9,508 nucleotides of DNA from Spirochaetaceae bacterium. GTDB taxonomy: Bacteria > Spirochaetota > Spirochaetia > B11-G9. The first letter of the stretch is position 1. Each line of letters starts with the position of its first letter. This document shows positions 5,798 to 9,508 of this stretch, piece by piece. The stretch lies in assembly GCA_030643345.1 (NCBI GenBank), contig DAOWMA010000048.1, positions 1 through 9,508 on the forward strand, written 5' to 3'. Both the position numbers and the translations under genes were made by a program. Under the pieces are notes generated by a model. It made no database searches and was not told the origin of the DNA. It worked only from the letters and a program-made list of their open reading frames with translations.

Positions 5798-6759
5798 TAT
5801 TTCCTCCTCATTTTGGGATCAAAGACATCCCGGGCAGCATCCCCAAGAAGGTTCCAGCCCAATACAAAGAGGGCTATAACAAAACCGGGAATAAAAACAA
5901 CATACCAGTATGCCAGCCTGGCATCAGGAGGTCCTACAATCCAATTCCTGCACATGGATACCATCTGACCCCAATCCGCATACCCGGTTTCTGCCCCAAG
6001 CCCCAGGAAGGAAAGGGCCGCTGCAGTAAGAACAGTAGCACCGATATTCATGGAAGCTACTATAAGAACTGAATAAACCGAATTGGGAAGAATATGTCTT
6101 ATTATTATCTTTAGATCCGAAGTACCGGAAGCTCTGGCAGCAAGGATATAATCCTTCTCTCTGATTGTAAGGATATCACCCCTTATCATCCTTGTATAAG
6201 TGGGCCAGCCCAGAATTATCATTACAATTATTATTGATTGCAGACCCCTCCCTAAAGCCACAACAAGAGCCATGGCAACAACAAGAAACGGTAATGCATA
6301 AAACATATCCGTTATCCGCATGATAATTTCATCAAACAAACCGCCGTAATAACCTGCTATTGATCCAAGAATTACACCAATAATCAAATTTATAAGAACA
6401 ACACTGAATCCAATCTTAAAAGCACTCCTTGTTCCCCAAATAATTCCATAAAATATATCATACTGCTGTTCCATAGTCCCAAAAGGATGATCCGCGCTGG
6501 GGGGAGATGGTGAGATGGTCCATCCATCATGAGGTATTCTATAGGGATCGCGTTCATTCTCAGGGGGTGCAAGGAACGGAGCAAAAATCGCAATAAGAGT
6601 AAATACCAGTATTATTGTAAGACCAATTATTGATAAGGGGTTTTTTATAAATCTTTTTACTGTAAAAATGGCTTCAGTTAATGCCGGATGCTGAGAAACA
6701 GGCTGCTCATAATCCACATTTATAGCAGATGTGCTGTTTTCATTATTAACACTATTCAT
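5797..6759 (-). CDS. oppC: Peptide-type ABC importer permease (OppC/DppC family), 320 aa
   Basis: Inner-membrane permease forming the channel with the OppB-like protein. It has an N-terminal hydrophilic tail of about 40 residues, a first membrane segment near 43-63, then a periplasmic-type loop and five further hydrophobic segments (about 114-136, 152-170, 173-186, 228-253, 284-304). The EAA-type loop that contacts the ATPases is visible at about 207-226 (AARASGTSDLK...HILPN). The C-terminus GDAARDVFDPKMR is the family ending. I choose ATG 6759 because GGAG lies 6 bp upstream. An in-frame TTG at 6771 would add four residues, but the same GGAG sits inside that extension and TTG has no ribosome binding site of its own. 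Its stop overlaps the GTG of the next ATPase gene by one base. Confidence 0.94.
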   Translation of the reverse strand: MNSVNNENSTSAINVDYEQPVSQHPALTEAIFTVKRFIKNPLSIIGLTIILVFTLIAIFAPFLAPPENERDPYRIPHDGWTISPSPPSADHPFGTMEQQYDIFYGIIWGTRSAFKIGFSVVLINLIIGVILGSIAGYYGGLFDEIIMRITDMFYALPFLVVAMALVVALGRGLQSIIIVMIILGWPTYTRMIRGDILTIREKDYILAARASGTSDLKIIIRHILPNSVYSVLIVASMNIGATVLTAAALSFLGLGAETGYADWGQMVSMCRNWIVGPPDARLAYWYVVFIPGFVIALFVLGWNLLGDAARDVFDPKMRRK

Positions 6760-6765
6760 TATATT

Positions 6766-6769
6766 CTCC
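6766..6769 (-). promoter_or_regulatory. Ribosome binding site that fixes the OppC-like start
   Basis: On the minus strand this reads GGAG, 6 bp before ATG 6759-6757, in the 28-bp gap after the OppB-like gene. It rules against the in-frame TTG at 6771, whose codon overlaps the site. Confidence 0.7.
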
Positions 6770-6787
6770 AATAATTAACTGTCTTTT

Positions 6788-7822
6788 TTACGTAAGTCTG
6801 ATTCGGGGGTCTACCCAGGCATAAATTAAATCTACAATAAGATTAATAACAACAAAAACAACTCCAAGAAATAGTACATTAAACATAATTGCAGCCACAT
6901 CCAGCTGGGTGGCAGCTCTGGCCATCCAAAGGCCAATTCCTTTTCTGGCAAAAATTGTTTCAGTTATAACCATACCACCCATCAATCCGGCAAACATCAG
7001 TCCGGAAATTGTAATAACAGGAATTAGAGCATTCCTGCGGGCATGGGTATTATAGATAGTTTTTTTATCCGCACCCTTGGCCATGGCAGTCCGGATATAA
7101 TCCTGACCTAAAGCATCGATCATACTGGATCTCATCAGCCTCATAATAAGAGCGCTGCTTAGAAGTACAAGATTAATGGTAGGAAGAGTAAGATGATAAA
7201 TTGCGTCCCAGAACATACGCCAATTCCCGTTCAGAATAGCATCAATTGTAAGAATTCTTGTATACTGATGATATTCCGGATTGTAAAGAATATCTTTCCC
7301 GACAATTGAAATAGTACCTGGAGGAAAGATCCCCAAAAGGCCGTAAAAAAACATCATAAGCATTAAACCAAGCCAGAATGTAGGGAGAGAATAACCTACA
7401 ATTGCAAAGATCCGTGTAAAATGGTCAATAGGTTTGTCCTTATGGACAGCCCCTATGGTTCCAAGCCATATCCCCACAAGTATTATCAAAGGGGTCGAAT
7501 AGAGAACCAGTTCCAGAGTAACCGGAAAATACATCTTAAAGCCCTCGATTACAGGAGCTGAAGCTGTTATCGAATGGCCAAAATCACCTTTAAAGATGTT
7601 TTTTATCCAACGGAAATATTGAACAGGAGCAGGGTCTCTGAGTCCATATTTCACAATAAGAGAATCTATCTGTTCATTACGAATTTTCTCACCTGTCACG
7701 TAAATAGCAACCCGCTGTCCTTCAGGAATAAGCATCATTATTGCAAAAACAATAAGGGAAACACCAACCAAAACGAGTATCATCAACATCAACCTGCGGA
7801 TTATATAATTTAAAAGATTCAC
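6788..7822 (-). CDS. oppB: Peptide-type ABC importer permease (OppB/DppB family), 344 aa
   Basis: Inner-membrane permease partner of the OppC-like protein. It begins MNLLNYIIRRLMLM with a first membrane segment at about 9-31, then the long external loop typical of OppB. Further hydrophobic segments lie near 104-125, 137-165, 209-229, 267-290 and 312-335. The EAA-type cytoplasmic loop is at about 244-264 (RTAMAKGADKKTIYNTHARRN would end it), and the C-terminus is YAWVDPRIRL, a family hallmark. I place the start at GTG 7822: GGAG lies 8 bp upstream and the protein then starts as relatives do. A TTG at 7855 would add 11 residues, but it sits in the loop of the hairpin at 7838-7869 and has no ribosome binding site. 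The gene follows the binding-protein gene by 81 bp and precedes oppC by 28 bp. Confidence 0.92.
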   Translation of the reverse strand: MNLLNYIIRRLMLMILVLVGVSLIVFAIMMLIPEGQRVAIYVTGEKIRNEQIDSLIVKYGLRDPAPVQYFRWIKNIFKGDFGHSITASAPVIEGFKMYFPVTLELVLYSTPLIILVGIWLGTIGAVHKDKPIDHFTRIFAIVGYSLPTFWLGLMLMMFFYGLLGIFPPGTISIVGKDILYNPEYHQYTRILTIDAILNGNWRMFWDAIYHLTLPTINLVLLSSALIMRLMRSSMIDALGQDYIRTAMAKGADKKTIYNTHARRNALIPVITISGLMFAGLMGGMVITETIFARKGIGLWMARAATQLDVAAIMFNVLFLGVVFVVINLIVDLIYAWVDPRIRLT

Positions 7823-7830
7823 TATTAATT

Positions 7831-7834
7831 CTCC
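7831..7834 (-). promoter_or_regulatory. Ribosome binding site that fixes the OppB-like start
   Basis: On the minus strand this reads GGAG, 8 bp before the GTG at 7822-7820. It starts only 3 bp after the T-tract of the upstream hairpin, so hairpin formation and translation initiation of oppB could influence one another. Confidence 0.7.
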
Positions 7835-7837
7835 ATT

Positions 7838-7869
7838 AAAAACGGATTCCGGCAATTAACCGGAATCCG
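7838..7869 (-). terminator. Intrinsic terminator-like hairpin between binding protein and permease genes
   Basis: On the minus strand a perfect GC-rich 10-bp stem, CGGATTCCGG (7869-7860) and CCGGAATCCG (7852-7843), encloses a 7-nt loop and is followed at once by five T residues (7842-7838). This is the standard form of an intrinsic terminator. It lies 34 bp after the stop of the solute-binding protein gene and just before the oppB ribosome binding site. Since no separate promoter is visible before oppB, partial read-through is likely, giving more binding protein than membrane components. The stem would also protect the 3' end of the shorter mRNA. Confidence 0.88.
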
Positions 7870-7903
7870 AATGATAAATTACTTTACTTTATACAAACTT
7901 AAT

Positions 7904-9508
7904 CTACTCTTTTGTAAGGTACTGAAGCAGATCATATGAAGAGCTTTCCATTGGATTAAAGTAATATCCCTTAACCCAGTCTTTCATATATCTATTACCA
8001 ATAGCCTGGTGAGTCATGATACCAAAAGCCTCATCTACCCAGAGCTGCTGAAGTTTGAAGTACATTCTTTCTCTCTCTTTTGGATCCAAAGAAACTGCCG
8101 CTGCTTCAACCAGTGCATCAATCTCAGGAGTTCCGTATGAACATCGGCTGGAATAAGTACCACTTGAATGCATGTATGGCACTACATAGTTGTCAGGATC
8201 GGGATAATCAGGAGCCCATCCGATAAAGAAAGCAGGCATTGTTTTAGCACGCAGGTTACTGATATAGGCAGCCCACTCAACGCCACGGACATTGATCTCA
8301 AACTTTGGATTGAGGGACATAATGTTCTCTGCGAGTATTTTACAACCCATTTCCCGTCCGACATTGCCCGTATTGTAAAGAAAGTCAAACTTGAATCCTT
8401 TCTCCCAGAGTTTACCTCCATAGGCTTTCTTAAAATATTCTGCTGCAGCCTCTTTGTCGAAAGGGGCACGTTCAACAGATGCATCTTTAAAGGGGAGACC
8501 GGTTACAATAGGCGTAACAGGGTCAATTGCGTAACCGCCCATTGCATCTTTAATGTAAGTCTCTGAGTCCCAGGATGAGAGAAATCCTCTACGTACGTTT
8601 ATGTCAGTAAAAAAGTCAAAAGGAATACCCTTTCCATCCAGTTTCCCGGAATAAATAGCAGGATTGTCGGTTGCACTGATTTTCTGATTAAACCCTATAC
8701 CACCAACAGAGAGACCTGGAAGGTTTTTATACACCGTAAGACCATCTTCCTTGTTCATTTCGTCATAATACATGGATGGAACATATGCAATATCAGCATC
8801 ACCCTGCAGAAGCATCAGCTTACGGGTAGACCACTCATCTACGATCTTATAGATACCCTTTCTGATTGCAGGTTTAGGTCCCCAGTAATCATCAAATCGA
8901 ACAACACTCAGCTCAACACCCTTTTCCCATCTCTCAAGCTGGTAGGGGCCGGTACCGCACGCAATGTCCCAGAGGGTTTCGTCGTCTTTAGCCGGATTGT
9001 TGACATCCTTCATTGTTGCTCCTGTTCCGTCCCAGCCGCCGTTCTCAATTACAAAGCTCTTGTTAATAACAGAGCCCCAGGTATTGGCAACTGCGCCTAA
9101 AAAGTAAGGAGCCGGCACTTTCAGGGTAAAGACCACATAGTCACCGTCAACCTCGACAGCCTTGTCGATATCCGCAAAATCTATAACAACATTTCCATCA
9201 CCATCTCTGGTACCCCACTCTCCAAGGAAAAGGTAGAGCCAGATCCAGTTAGGACCGTTATCAGGATCGAGTACCATACTTCTCTCGAAAGAGTATTCAA
9301 CATCTTCAGGGGTCATAACATCACCGTTATGAAATTTGATTCCCTTCTTTATTTTAAAACGGAACACCTTACCATCGTCAAGGATTCCGCCGTTGGCTAC
9401 AGTAGGAATTTCCTCTGCCAGCACAGGTACGTACTCATCAGTTGAAGTTCCTTTGTAGGTAATAAGGGTCTCATAAATCTGTTTCATATTGGTCCATGAA
9501 GCAGTATC
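7904..9508 (-). CDS. ABC transporter solute-binding protein, family 5 (OppA/DppA-like), 5'-partial
   Basis: Extracytoplasmic binding protein that delivers the cargo to the OppBC channel. 534 residues are visible and the gene is open at the right edge. An ATG lies at 9487, but the seven codons before it (DTASWTN) continue in frame and read like the usual family-5 text just before YETL, so the true start and the signal peptide are outside the window. Family features seen: IYETL followed by a VPVLAEEIP segment, the helix-strand FRFKIKKGIKFHNGD near the N-terminus, PEDVEYSFER, CGTGPYQLERWEKG, and near the C-terminus the PDYPDPDNY motif and a lid helix rich in charged residues. The size fits a peptide binder, but related proteins in thermophiles and anaerobes bind oligosaccharides, so the ligand is unassigned. 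It precedes the hairpin at 7838-7869 and the permease genes. Confidence 0.93.
   Translation of the reverse strand, partial: DTASWTNMKQIYETLITYKGTSTDEYVPVLAEEIPTVANGGILDDGKVFRFKIKKGIKFHNGDVMTPEDVEYSFERSMVLDPDNGPNWIWLYLFLGEWGTRDGDGNVVIDFADIDKAVEVDGDYVVFTLKVPAPYFLGAVANTWGSVINKSFVIENGGWDGTGATMKDVNNPAKDDETLWDIACGTGPYQLERWEKGVELSVVRFDDYWGPKPAIRKGIYKIVDEWSTRKLMLLQGDADIAYVPSMYYDEMNKEDGLTVYKNLPGLSVGGIGFNQKISATDNPAIYSGKLDGKGIPFDFFTDINVRRGFLSSWDSETYIKDAMGGYAIDPVTPIVTGLPFKDASVERAPFDKEAAAEYFKKAYGGKLWEKGFKFDFLYNTGNVGREMGCKILAENIMSLNPKFEINVRGVEWAAYISNLRAKTMPAFFIGWAPDYPDPDNYVVPYMHSSGTYSSRCSYGTPEIDALVEAAAVSLDPKERERMYFKLQQLWVDEAFGIMTHQAIGNRYMKDWVKGYYFNPMESSSYDLLQYLTKE

Noticed and set aside
8168..8566. 132-residue plus-strand frame antisense to the binding-protein gene, and a 100-residue minus-strand frame at 8182-8484
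   Set aside because: Both are out-of-frame readings of a strongly conserved coding sequence, with no ribosome binding site or family features.

Overview
This window comes from a moderately AT-rich bacterium, and its gene content points to an anaerobe that ferments peptides or amino acids. The signs are a thiamine- and iron-sulfur-dependent 2-oxoacid:ferredoxin oxidoreductase with its own ferredoxin-like subunit, and a complete peptide-type ABC importer. Strong AGGAG-type ribosome binding sites, GTG starts and tight stop/start overlaps are ordinary bacterial features. The window alone does not fix the taxonomy. A spirochaete, thermotogal or clostridial lineage would all fit, and I hold none of them firmly.

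Layout, left to right. Positions 19-540 (+) encode a small stand-alone HD-domain protein. Positions 541-595 separate it from a convergent operon and hold a palindrome (547-575). Positions 596-3181 (-) are a four-gene operon transcribed right to left: ferredoxin-like delta subunit, alpha, beta, gamma. Positions 3182-3437 form the only sizeable intergenic gap. It holds a probable promoter and a tandem direct repeat in front of the oxidoreductase operon, plus an array of ACTGNNN heptamers folded into a long inverted repeat just after the transporter operon. Positions 3438-9508 (-) are the importer: solute-binding protein (its N-terminus lies beyond the right edge), a strong hairpin followed by a T-tract, two permeases, and two ATPases.

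How the genes may work together (inference): imported peptides are hydrolysed and transaminated, and the resulting 2-oxo acids are oxidatively decarboxylated to acyl-CoA with reduction of ferredoxin. Neither the transporter substrate nor the oxo-acid preferred by the enzyme can be read from the sequence.

Three starts differ from the longest open frames, because Shine-Dalgarno placement favours shorter proteins: beta subunit at 1916, OppC-like at 6759, OppB-like at 7822. The solute-binding protein is open at its 5' end.

I found no clearly new multi-gene system. The most unusual signals are the heptamer array that runs into the end of the last ATPase gene (3366-3446), the roughly 100-residue helical insertion in the OppD-like ATPase, the terminator-like hairpin between the binding protein and permease genes, and a 13-bp direct repeat over the putative promoter of the oxidoreductase operon.
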